Origin: G965214625 sp965214625
Lineage (GTDB): Bacteria; Pseudomonadota; Gammaproteobacteria; Arenicellales; Poriferihabitantaceae
Length of the DNA: 64,000 nt
NCBI GenBank assembly: GCA_965214625.1
Contig: OZ243962.1
Span: 1,364,001 to 1,428,000, forward strand
Direction: 5' to 3'
In this document: piece by piece, positions 1 through 8,100 of the stretch
Position numbering within the stretch: position 1 is the first letter of the stretch
Layout of the letters: every line of letters starts with the position of its first letter
Made by a program: the position numbers and the translations under genes
The notes under the pieces: model-generated
What the model saw: only the letters and a program-made list of their open reading frames with translations
Database searches by the model: none
What the model was told of the DNA's origin: nothing

Positions 1-2
1 GG

Positions 3-683
3 TTTACTGGCGCACCATCAATCGCCGATCCAGCCAAACCCCTTGCCGGTACCACGATTGCGGTCGCCAAGGACGCTGCATTTGGATTCATCTATGCCGA
101 GAATATTGAGACATTGAACCGCCTGGGGGCGAGTTGCCTTTATTTTTCTCCGCTAAACAACGAGCCGGTGCCCCCCTGTGATGCGCTGTGGCTGCCCGGG
201 GGTTATCCGGAACTTCACCTGCCCAGGCTCACCCAACACCGGCAAACACAGGCATCGATCAAACAACACTGTATGGATGACAAACCGGTGTTGGCCGAAT
301 GCGGGGGAATGATGTATCTCGGTCGGTCCATCCGTGATCTGTCAGGGTCGGTGTGGAAGATGTGCGATGCTTTCGAATTCGATTGCCAACTGCACAACCG
401 ATTCCAGCGTGTCGGTTTACAACGCCTGGCCACTGAATGCGGGACCATCAAAGGGCATTCTTTCCATCATTCCAGCCTCAGGACCCGGATGAAGCCAACG
501 TATCACGCCCAAACACAGGACGGGCAAACCGGGGAAAATATTTATGTGCGGGGGAACACCCACCTGTCCTATTTGCATTATTATTTTCGTTCCAACCCGC
601 AGTTCATCAGCACCCTGTTCAATCCCGCATCAACCGCCGACGCCCGGTCGCCACGAATGAGCCAAGGAGGGGACGATGATTGA
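3..683 (+). CDS. cbiA: Cobyrinate a,c-diamide synthase-like protein, 5'-truncated
   Basis: The frame is open to the left window edge, so only the C-terminal ~226 residues are present. They form the class I glutamine amidotransferase domain of the CbiA/CobB family, which in this family amidates the a and c side chains of cobyrinate using glutamine. Visible landmarks are LWLPGGYPELH and the nucleophile region LAECGGMMYLG, in which the Cys is the predicted catalytic residue. The end reads LSYLHYYFRSNP, like the family's C-terminus. It converges tail to tail with a second member of the same family on the minus strand, leaving ~160 bases between stops. The two differ most in the last ~80 residues. 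The N-terminal ATP-binding half lies outside the window. Confidence 0.85.
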   Translation, partial: FTGAPSIADPAKPLAGTTIAVAKDAAFGFIYAENIETLNRLGASCLYFSPLNNEPVPPCDALWLPGGYPELHLPRLTQHRQTQASIKQHCMDDKPVLAECGGMMYLGRSIRDLSGSVWKMCDAFEFDCQLHNRFQRVGLQRLATECGTIKGHSFHHSSLRTRMKPTYHAQTQDGQTGENIYVRGNTHLSYLHYYFRSNPQFISTLFNPASTADARSPRMSQGGDDD

Positions 684-842
684 TTGGCGCCCCGCGACAC
701 CGGTGTCTCGACTGACTGCAGTCCACGGCACGCCCTTGTACAACCAAGGCCATCGTTGTTCCATCAAATGCCTCACCCGTGGTTCGAGAAGCCGCTCTGG
801 TGGTCGACGCAGACCGCGGTCATGGCCCGGGGCGGATCCGGA

Positions 843-2186
843 TCACGCCACCCCTTTCCCCGAAAACAGGGCAGCAGCCGCAGGGGGATTGGAAGGGAAA
901 TAAAGGTGCAGGTAACTGGCACTGATTCCATCCATCTGATAAATCGGTTCTCCGGGAGCCGGATGGCGAAGCCTTCGGCCATGGGCGACCGGTTGTGACA
1001 TCCCTTCACAACGCGTCCGGTGATGGGCATGGGCCCGGAGTTCCCCTTCGGGGAAGGGTGCATACTGCATCCCCTGACACCCTCCCCTTTGCCGCAAAAT
1101 GCCGTGCCCGGGCAATAGTCCGACCATATCGGCACTGTGACCCTGCACATCCGTCAGCGTCTCCATCAGATACAGCATCCCGCCGCATTCCGCGAGAATC
1201 TGCCCGCCTTGCTTGTGAAAGTCGACCAGTTGTGCCTTCATGGCCTCATTCTCCGACAAGGGCCCCAGATGCAACTCCGGATATCCACCCGGCAGCCACA
1301 GTGCATCGACTTCGGGCAAACTGTGATCCTGCAGCGGAGAGAAATAGACACATGTCGCCCCCATGTCTTCCAGCAATTCGACATTGGCCGCGTAAATGAA
1401 GGTAAAGGCATCATCCTTGGCAACCCCGATCCGCATCCCGTCCAACAGCAACGGTGCAGAGCTCACCTGGCCCTCGCGAAAACAAACGGGGGGCGGCAAT
1501 GCCGTTAACCCGCAGTCCGCCATTGCTTCGGCAATCCGGTCCAGCCGTTCGGTGATATCTGCCACTTCATGCGGATGCACCAGTCCCAGGTGTCGTTCAG
1601 GCAGCGACATTTCCGGCGTCTCACGAACACAGCCCAATAAATTGATCCGCTCGGGCATGGCCTCGCTGATCAATGCAGCGTGCCGCTCACTGCCGAGTCG
1701 ATTGGCGATCACACCGGCAATCTCGAGTGACTGACGATAGGTCGACAATCCATAGGCAATCGAACCAAACGTCTGCGCCATGGAACGCGCATCGATCACA
1801 ATAGCGACGGGAATCCCGAAATACTGGGCCATGTCCGCGCCGCTCGGCTCACCGTCAAACATCCCCATCACCCCCTCGATGAGGATCAGATCGACCTCTT
1901 TTGCCGCCTCAAACAAAAGGTGCTTGCAGCGTTCCTCTCCGACCATCCACAGGTCAAGCTGCACCACCGGGTTGCCTGAAGCCCGTTCAAGTATCAGCGG
2001 ATCAAGATAGTCTGGGCCGGTCTTGAACACACGGACATTTCGCCCCTTGTTCTTGTGATGGCGGGCGATACCGGCCGTGATCGTTGTTTTTCCCTGCCCG
2101 GAAGCGGGGGCACAAAAAAACAGCGCAGGGCAAGCGCACGAGGTAACCGCGCCCGCGTTCCCGACCTTTTCCCTGCCACCTACCAT
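843..2186 (-). CDS. cbiA: Cobyrinate a,c-diamide synthase (full-length CbiA/CobB family)
   Basis: A 447-residue protein of normal length for the family. The N-terminal dethiobiotin-synthetase-like domain carries a P-loop near residue 30 (ASGQGKTT) and IEGVMGMFDG near residue 105. The C-terminal glutamine amidotransferase domain has LWLPGGYPELH and LAECGGMLYL with the presumed catalytic Cys. The family amidates the a and c carboxylates of cobyrinate (or hydrogenobyrinate) with ATP and glutamine. Its start overlaps the end of the cobO-type gene by 7 bases, which indicates cotranscription and probably coupled translation. A paralogue faces it from the plus strand. Confidence 0.9.
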   Translation of the reverse strand: MVGGREKVGNAGAVTSCACPALFFCAPASGQGKTTITAGIARHHKNKGRNVRVFKTGPDYLDPLILERASGNPVVQLDLWMVGEERCKHLLFEAAKEVDLILIEGVMGMFDGEPSGADMAQYFGIPVAIVIDARSMAQTFGSIAYGLSTYRQSLEIAGVIANRLGSERHAALISEAMPERINLLGCVRETPEMSLPERHLGLVHPHEVADITERLDRIAEAMADCGLTALPPPVCFREGQVSSAPLLLDGMRIGVAKDDAFTFIYAANVELLEDMGATCVYFSPLQDHSLPEVDALWLPGGYPELHLGPLSENEAMKAQLVDFHKQGGQILAECGGMLYLMETLTDVQGHSADMVGLLPGHGILRQRGGCQGMQYAPFPEGELRAHAHHRTRCEGMSQPVAHGRRLRHPAPGEPIYQMDGISASYLHLYFPSNPPAAAALFSGKGVA

Positions 2187-2785
2187 TCCACGCCGGGCTG
2201 GGCCTTGACCCCTTTTCTGAATGCATGCTCAATATCATGAATCTCGCTGATGGTATCGGCAACCGCTCGCAGTTCACGGTGCATCGTACGGCCCGTTATG
2301 ATGACATTCTGATGTGACGGACGATGCTGCAATGCAGTCACCACCGGTGCCACATCAAGATACTTGTATTTGAACATGTAGGACATTTCATCGAATACCA
2401 GAAGATGATATCGCTGATCGTCCAACATCCTCTCGGCGATCCGCCAGGCGGCACGCGCCGCCTCGATATCCTGCTGTTTATCCTGTGTTTCCCACGTGAA
2501 TCCGTGGCCCATGACATGGAAGTCGACCTGAGGATGGTCCTTGAAGAAAAGATACTCTCCGGTCGCCTTGCGCCCCTTGAGAAACTGCACCAGACCGGCT
2601 CTTTGTCCGTGACCCAGTGCCCTGATCATGGTTCCAAAGGCGGAGGTGCTCTTGCCTTTCCCATTGCCGCACATCAGTACCAGCACGCCCCGCTGTTCGG
2701 TCGCCTTGCTGATTCTTTCATCCACAACCTGTTTCTTCTTGACCATGCGGTCGCGGTGCTTGTGCTGACTATCCTGTGGATTCAT
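2180..2785 (-). CDS. cobO: Cob(I)yrinic acid a,c-diamide adenosyltransferase (CobO/BtuR type)
   Basis: A 201-residue protein that attaches the 5'-deoxyadenosyl group of ATP to the Co(I) centre of corrinoids. The P-loop is GNGKGKST near residue 41, followed by family motifs VQFLKG, the HVMGHGFTWETQD region and LLVFDEMSYMFKYKYLD. The C-terminus ends with the characteristic segment FRKGVKAQPGVEW. Its 3' end overlaps the following cbiA, and it lies ~40 bases downstream of the ChlI/ChlD-like gene, so the three probably form one transcription unit. Confidence 0.93.
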   Translation of the reverse strand: MNPQDSQHKHRDRMVKKKQVVDERISKATEQRGVLVLMCGNGKGKSTSAFGTMIRALGHGQRAGLVQFLKGRKATGEYLFFKDHPQVDFHVMGHGFTWETQDKQQDIEAARAAWRIAERMLDDQRYHLLVFDEMSYMFKYKYLDVAPVVTALQHRPSHQNVIITGRTMHRELRAVADTISEIHDIEHAFRKGVKAQPGVEW

Positions 2786-2825
2786 ATCGACGCCTCTTCA
2801 TCCCCTGCCACGTGTCATGCTCATT

Positions 2826-4535
2826 TCAATGGACCATCGGCAACGAATCGACATGCAGGTATCCCGCCCCCAGTGTGGTTGCCAGATGTTGGCTCAATCC
2901 CAGCTTGACCTGACTCGATTCGATATCCACGACCGTCGTTTTGTACCGATAGGGAGTACAATGGACACCTTGTTGCTTGATGTCAATGCGTCCGTCAGTC
3001 AATAGCAACACATGGCATTGCTGGAATTTGAACGGGTGTCGGTCCAACAGCCTGTTCGCATGGTCCAGTGCCTTAAACAGCGGTGTCCCCCCACCCGACG
3101 GGATCAGATCCAGTATCCGGTCAATGTCTTTCGGAGGACGTTGCGGTAACAGCACCGTGCGGACTTTTCCGTTGCCGAATGTCACGATACCGAGTTGCCT
3201 GCGCAGCACATAACAGCGTCTTGCCACGCCCTTCACCAGTCCCTTGGCTTTCCTGATTCCCTGCCCCCCCAAGGTTGAAGCGGAGGTATCCAGCAAGATC
3301 AGGTCCAGTGGCAAGGCCTGTCGTCTGGGAACCAGAAACTGCAACTTCGCCAGTTGACCCTGCGGCCTGAAAGCATACCGATTTTCCGGGTCGATCAGGG
3401 TTCTGAACCAATGCACTTTCTTCTTTTCCGGGACATGGCACGGCGCAGGAAGGCAAACCGCTCCCAGGGCATTGCCTTCGGACCGGCAATGGCCAGAAGA
3501 AAACACCGGTTGTTTCCTCCCGTCGGCAGGCAACCGCTTCTCCTGTTGGTTATCCAGTTTCAGTTCGGGTCCGCTGGGAAGCGCCTGTGGCGCCATCACC
3601 CCCCATGAACCCTGGATCGACGAACCGGAAGGCGGCCCCCCGCCACCGGTGACCGAAGATTGGGATGGTGCACCACCTGGTGGCAGGTCGGGTGTGGACG
3701 GGTTCCGTCGATGGGAAAACACCAGCTCCTCGACCTGATTGACATCTTCTACCGTCACTTCACCACGATGGTGCAAGGCCGCATGGGCCCGGGCAGACCG
3801 GTACAACGCAATATCTGCCCGCAATCCATCGACCTTCGCATCGACACATCGCTGTGCAATGAGCCGGGTGATGGACGTCGGGACAACAATGTCTTCAACC
3901 TGTTGACGTGCCCGACGCAAGGAACGCCTTAATGCCTCAGTCTCCGTCTCGTATTGGCGAATAAAGGCTTCAGGACATCGATCAAATTCCAACCGCCGTT
4001 CGACGATCTGTTGTCGCTGTTCCACGGTAAATGTCGCATCAGACGCCACCATCAGGCCAAACCGGTCCAGCAGTTGTGGCCTGAGTTCCCCTTCGTCCGG
4101 GTTCATTGTCCCCACCAATACGAACCGGGCTTCATGCGAATAGCTGATCCCATCCCGCTCAACCTGATTCACCCCGGTGATCGAGACATCAAGCAGCAGA
4201 TCAACCAGATGGTCAGGCAGGAGATTGACCTCATCCACATAAAGGAATCCTTCATTCGCCTTGGCGAACATTCCCGGCTCAAACGCCACCTCTCCGCTTT
4301 GCATCACCTTGGCGAGATTGATCGAGCCGACCACCATTTCCTCCGTGGCACCGAGCGGCAGGGTAATCAACGGGCGACACTCATCCAGTGCAGCCAAACT
4401 CCTGACCACGGTCGATTTTGCGCTGCCTCTGGGGCCACTGAGCAACACCCCGCCTATCTTGGGATCAATCGCCGAGATCAACAGCGCCGTCTTTAACAGT
4501 GACTGGCCAACGATGGCCACAAACGGAAAGGTCAT
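2826..4535 (-). CDS. Fused ChlI/ChlD-like chelatase ATPase with VWA domain
   Basis: A 569-residue protein. Residues 1-~280 are an AAA+ domain like magnesium chelatase ChlI/BchI, with a Walker A variant GPRGSAKST, Walker B LYVDEVNLL, and VGTMNPDEGELRPQLLDRFG. A Pro/Gly/Ser-rich linker (~290-370) leads to a C-terminal von Willebrand factor A domain starting at LILLDTSAST with a MIDAS-like DxSxS pattern. This is the ChlID architecture used as the ATPase partner of CobN- or ChlH-type chelatases. Next to cobO and cbiA the likely substrate is cobalt insertion in B12 synthesis, but no CobN-like large subunit is present here. The Walker A has GSAK rather than the usual GTGK of BchI and resembles the BchD version; ATPase activity is not certain. 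Confidence 0.85.
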   Translation of the reverse strand: MTFPFVAIVGQSLLKTALLISAIDPKIGGVLLSGPRGSAKSTVVRSLAALDECRPLITLPLGATEEMVVGSINLAKVMQSGEVAFEPGMFAKANEGFLYVDEVNLLPDHLVDLLLDVSITGVNQVERDGISYSHEARFVLVGTMNPDEGELRPQLLDRFGLMVASDATFTVEQRQQIVERRLEFDRCPEAFIRQYETETEALRRSLRRARQQVEDIVVPTSITRLIAQRCVDAKVDGLRADIALYRSARAHAALHHRGEVTVEDVNQVEELVFSHRRNPSTPDLPPGGAPSQSSVTGGGGPPSGSSIQGSWGVMAPQALPSGPELKLDNQQEKRLPADGRKQPVFSSGHCRSEGNALGAVCLPAPCHVPEKKKVHWFRTLIDPENRYAFRPQGQLAKLQFLVPRRQALPLDLILLDTSASTLGGQGIRKAKGLVKGVARRCYVLRRQLGIVTFGNGKVRTVLLPQRPPKDIDRILDLIPSGGGTPLFKALDHANRLLDRHPFKFQQCHVLLLTDGRIDIKQQGVHCTPYRYKTTVVDIESSQVKLGLSQHLATTLGAGYLHVDSLPMVH

Positions 4536-4567
4536 AGATTAACGTGTTGTCAGGGCGACAAGCGGAT

Positions 4568-4663
4568 TCAGGGTGATCCCTGCAGGCGGACAAGGCCACC
4601 CGCGATATACCCGGACAGTGCGCCCGATACAAGACAAAGAAGAAACATCGCGCTTGGTTTCAT
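4568..4663 (-). CDS. Possible small membrane peptide upstream of the chelatase gene
   Basis: A 31-codon open frame beginning ATG AAA CCA. It encodes one hydrophobic stretch (MFLLCLVSGALSGYIAGGL) followed by a short tail, and ends ~30 bases before the chelatase start. There is no clear Shine-Dalgarno sequence. It occupies the position where cbtA would be expected after cbtB, but is too short to be CbtA and I do not recognise it. It could be a real small membrane protein, a decayed transporter remnant, or chance. Confidence 0.2.
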   Translation of the reverse strand: MKPSAMFLLCLVSGALSGYIAGGLVRLQGSP

Positions 4664-4841
4664 CGATAACCAGAGCGATCTGACATTGCCGGGGAACCCC
4701 CTGTATCGGACCGGCGGTCAAGCCGGTCACAGCAGCAAACACAATGTCCCACCCTAAAGACACTCCAGCACGCCGCTTCTACTGAGCGGACAGCGACTGT
4801 CAATAATCCCCGGGAGCCAAATGCGGCCGCTCACCTGCGCC

Positions 4842-5030
4842 TCAGTGGCAGGGAAAAGCGAATGCGTGACGGGTATCATGGGCCACGCTGTGTGCCACAT
4901 TCATGGACGCAAAGCCGGCGCCATACAGTAATAGGCCTCCCAAGAGGACTGCGCCGAGAAGCTGCTTCAGTACCGAAATGCTGAGACCGGGGCTGACTTG
5001 AACGGCTGATGGGTTAATCGCTTGTTGCAT
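4842..5030 (-). CDS. cbtB: Cobalt transporter subunit CbtB
   Basis: A 62-residue protein with one transmembrane helix (LLGAVLLGGLLLYGAGFASM) and a His-rich C-terminus HDTRHAFAFPCH, the hallmark of CbtB, a small subunit predicted to work with CbtA in cobalt uptake. The partner cbtA normally follows directly, but the ~300 bases downstream hold no recognisable cbtA. It is separated by ~480 bases from the divergent cbiX. Confidence 0.85.
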   Translation of the reverse strand: MQQAINPSAVQVSPGLSISVLKQLLGAVLLGGLLLYGAGFASMNVAHSVAHDTRHAFAFPCH

Positions 5031-5513
5031 GTTAATGTTTTCTCCGAAAAAAACCGGTGGATGAACGATTCATCGTGCATGACACCCACTGTCTGTCACC
5101 TTCCAATCGTCCCATACGGGACGCACGCCGGCCGACCGAAACGGAACAACCTCAAAGCCCGCTCAGTGCCTGAAAAACAAGGTGCCTCAATACACGGGGC
5201 CATCGCGGACCATTGGCGGTAACCGGGCGATCAGCCGACAGGCTGTCATCGCAATGACCGAACGGCCCTCCTCATCATCAATCGCCCCTTCTGCCTCGCA
5301 TAGTCCGGGTGATTATAGCAAATTCTCCCGTTCCCGGAAGCCGATGCATGACCCCGTTTGACTCGAATCCCGTCCTTGAATGATGTGCCCGACGCTCGCC
5401 GGACACCGACCGGTGATCTGCTTGACAAATTCCCCTTGTTCCCCGAAAACCGGTCATCGGATCACACATCGACTATCTTGATTCGGTATAATTCGCCGCT
5501 GCTGGAGGGCAAA
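5031..5513. promoter_or_regulatory. Intergenic region between divergent cbtB and cbiX
   Basis: This 483-base stretch should contain the promoters for both divergent genes. I looked for a cobalamin riboswitch on both strands and did not find the conserved core (the CCCGCAACTGT segment is absent). A TATAAT hexamer at 5487-5492 on the plus strand sits at a suitable distance from the cbiX start but lacks a convincing -35. A small GTCCC/GGGAC hairpin lies near 5110-5122. No gene is evident. Confidence 0.35.
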
Positions 5514-6614
5514 ATGTCGAATTTAAACTTGTTACCTGACAATAGTGGTGTCCTTGTCTGTGGTCACGGCAGTCGAGCCAAAATTGCAGAAGAGGAGTTC
5601 AGCATGCTTGCATCGGGACTCAGACAGCGTTATCCAAGGCTCAATATCGAATATGGCTTTTTGGAATATTCGTCGCCCAACATCCACATGGCCCTGAACC
5701 GGTTGGTGGAAAAGGGCATCAACCTGATTTATGTCGTCCCCGGCATGCTGTTCGCGGCCACGCATGCAAAAAACGATATCCCGTCGGTCCTGATGACCTA
5801 TCAGCACAAACATCCTGACCTGACCATCAAATACGGCCGGGAATTGGGAATACACCACAACATGATCAAGGCATTTCAGGGGCGCATCCTTGAGGCACTC
5901 GAGCGGGCGGATATCCCGCCCGTCGGCGCGCTCTATGATACCCTGTTGGTGGTCGTCGGTCGGGGAACCTCGGTGGCAATGGCCAATGCGGAAGTCGCCA
6001 AAATGACCCGTCTCGTCAGCGAAAACATGGGGTTCGGGTGGCATGAGACGGTCTATTCCGGTGTCACTTTCCCCTCAGTGGGCGCCGGATTGGAAATGGC
6101 GGTCAAATTGGGGTTCAAAAAAATCGTCGTGGCGCCCTACTTTCTTTTTTCAGGCCGCCTGATGGGGCGAATTTATGCTTATGTCGATCGGATTGCGGCC
6201 GCCCATCCCGATATTTCCTTTCTCAAATGCGATTATTTGCGGGACCATCCCGCCGTGATCAGCACCTTTGCAGAACGTATCGGGGAACTCATCGGTGACG
6301 CGACGAGACCCCCCACCCTGATGGACGACTTCAAGGCAAGGCTGGCACACGGCGAAGTGACGATCCATCATCATCATGCTGAATTCAAACCGCATGACGA
6401 GACAGAAGACGACACGCATCACCACCACGAGCATCACCATGCACCCTATCAGCATATCGGCCACCCGTATGGCCCAAGAACCATGATTGATGAAAATGTC
6501 TGCTGTTGCTTTATGGGTCAGTTTCCCCAGCACATCATTGATGAAGAACGGCAAAGGAAAAAAGAGCCCGCCCCCGACCTACCCGTCAATCTCACGCCCC
6601 TGTGCCGGCAATAA
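5514..6614 (+). CDS. cbiX: Sirohydrochlorin cobaltochelatase, long form (CbiX)
   Basis: The start at 5514 is chosen because GGAGGG lies 5 bases upstream and the product begins just before VLVCGHGSRAK, the N-terminal strand of CbiX. The 366-residue product has two tandem chelatase domains (about residues 10-125 and 140-270), as in the long CbiX that inserts Co2+ into sirohydrochlorin in the early-cobalt B12 route. Towards the C-terminus are His clusters (IHHHHAEF and THHHHEHHHAPY) and a Cys triplet (NVCCCFMGQ), corresponding to the metal-binding, Fe-S-type tail of long CbiX proteins. It is divergent from cbtB and convergent with the phosphohexomutase gene. Confidence 0.9.
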   Translation: MSNLNLLPDNSGVLVCGHGSRAKIAEEEFSMLASGLRQRYPRLNIEYGFLEYSSPNIHMALNRLVEKGINLIYVVPGMLFAATHAKNDIPSVLMTYQHKHPDLTIKYGRELGIHHNMIKAFQGRILEALERADIPPVGALYDTLLVVVGRGTSVAMANAEVAKMTRLVSENMGFGWHETVYSGVTFPSVGAGLEMAVKLGFKKIVVAPYFLFSGRLMGRIYAYVDRIAAAHPDISFLKCDYLRDHPAVISTFAERIGELIGDATRPPTLMDDFKARLAHGEVTIHHHHAEFKPHDETEDDTHHHHEHHHAPYQHIGHPYGPRTMIDENVCCCFMGQFPQHIIDEERQRKKEPAPDLPVNLTPLCRQ

Positions 6615-6673
6615 CGTACGTTCCACGGCGCGGGGTCATCTTTGCATTGTGTTGAGGCAGGCCGACACCCCCA

Positions 6674-8047
6674 CTAGAACGGCAGTACCAAGTCCGGCTG
6701 CACAGAACGGACAAACGCTCTGAATCGGGCCTGAATCCGTTCAAGTTGGCCCTGGTCACTGGCTTCAAAGCGCATGATCAGCGTAGGCGTGGTATTGGAG
6801 GCCCGAATCAGCCCGAAGCCATCGTCAAAATCAACCCGAATCCCATCAATCGTGGTCAGCCGTGCATCATCGAACACCGCCTGTCCGACCAATCGGTCAA
6901 TCAGTGCATGGGGTTCCCCTTCTGCCATGTCAAGTCGCAGCTCCGGCGTATTGACGGTATCCGGCAAAGCGGCAAACACCGCTTGTGGGGACCCTTCAGA
7001 CCGGCTCAGCAATTCACACAGCCTTGCACCGGCATACACCCCATCATCGAACCCGCCCCACCGGTCATTAAAAATAAAATGGCCGCTCATCTCGCCGGCA
7101 AACATCGCCCCTGTTTCGGCCAGTTTCTTCTTGATGAACGAATGACCGGTCTTCCACATGGTCGCGATACCCCCGTTTTCCCGAATGACCCGGGGGAGCA
7201 TCTGGGAACACTTCACGTCAAAAATAATTTCCGAGCCGCGGTGGCGGGACAGAATCGATCTGACAAACAGCATCATCTGCCGATCCGGCCAGACAATCGT
7301 CCCGTCTTTTGAAACCACGCCCAAGCGGTCACCATCGCCGTCGAATGCCATCCCGAAATCCGCCTGCGTCCGCTGCACCGCGTTGATCAAATCCTGCAGA
7401 TTCTCCGCTCTGCTGGGATCAGGATGATGATTGGGAAACGTCCCGTCGACCTCACAAAACAACTCATGCACCTCGCACCCGATCGCACGAAAGACCTGGG
7501 GGGCAATGGTGCCGGCAACGCCGTTTCCGCAATCAATGACCACCTTCATGGGTCGATCGAGCGTAATGTCCTTCTCAAGGCGGGCAAGATATCGGGGCAG
7601 GATTTCGCGGTGCCCGCAGGTGCCGGATCCAGTCCTGAAATTGCGGTCCAGCACCGTCCGCTTGAGACCCTGAATGGCCTCGCCTGACAACGTCTCTCCG
7701 CTGATCATCATTTTAAGTCCATTGTATTGCGGCGGATTGTGACTGCCGGTGATCTGTACCCCCGTCCCGGTGCCCAACTCAACGGTCGCAAAATAAAGAA
7801 CCGGCGTCGGCACCTCGCCGATATCGATGACATGACATCCGGTGGATGATGCCCCGGCACAAAAAGCCTCTGCCAGGCGGGGGCCGCTCAAACGACCATC
7901 CCTGCCCACAATGAGGGTCTCTTCGCCGCGGTTCTTCGCTTGGGTTGCGACCGCCCGGCCAATCAACTCCATCAACTCACCGGTCAGCGAGACATCGACC
8001 ACTCCGCGGATATCATACGCTTTAAAAATTTCATGCGGAAAGGACAT
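6674..8047 (-). CDS. Phosphomannomutase/phosphoglucomutase (AlgC/ManB family)
   Basis: The frame is open further upstream, but the conserved N-terminus is MSFPHEIFKAYDIRG, so I place the start at 8047 (457 residues, close to P. aeruginosa AlgC). The active-site phosphoserine loop is TGSHNPPQYNG near residue 95, the metal loop is DGDGDRLG near residue 233, the sugar-binding loop is GEMSGH, and the C-terminal phosphate-binding loop is RASNTTPT. It interconverts hexose 1- and 6-phosphates for sugar-nucleotide and polysaccharide synthesis. It follows lpd by 53 bases on the same strand and may be read through from the suc operon. Confidence 0.92.
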   Translation of the reverse strand: MSFPHEIFKAYDIRGVVDVSLTGELMELIGRAVATQAKNRGEETLIVGRDGRLSGPRLAEAFCAGASSTGCHVIDIGEVPTPVLYFATVELGTGTGVQITGSHNPPQYNGLKMMISGETLSGEAIQGLKRTVLDRNFRTGSGTCGHREILPRYLARLEKDITLDRPMKVVIDCGNGVAGTIAPQVFRAIGCEVHELFCEVDGTFPNHHPDPSRAENLQDLINAVQRTQADFGMAFDGDGDRLGVVSKDGTIVWPDRQMMLFVRSILSRHRGSEIIFDVKCSQMLPRVIRENGGIATMWKTGHSFIKKKLAETGAMFAGEMSGHFIFNDRWGGFDDGVYAGARLCELLSRSEGSPQAVFAALPDTVNTPELRLDMAEGEPHALIDRLVGQAVFDDARLTTIDGIRVDFDDGFGLIRASNTTPTLIMRFEASDQGQLERIQARFRAFVRSVQPDLVLPF

Positions 8048-8100
8048 GGATCTTGAGCCAGAGGCCGGAACACGGCCGCGCTGAAATAAAACCGGTGCGA

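Noticed and set aside
5031..5513. Cobalamin riboswitch upstream of cbtB or cbiX
   Set aside because: A GGTGCC box occurs near 5180, but the conserved B12-box core (CCCGCAACTGT-like) and the expected flanking stems are absent on both strands.
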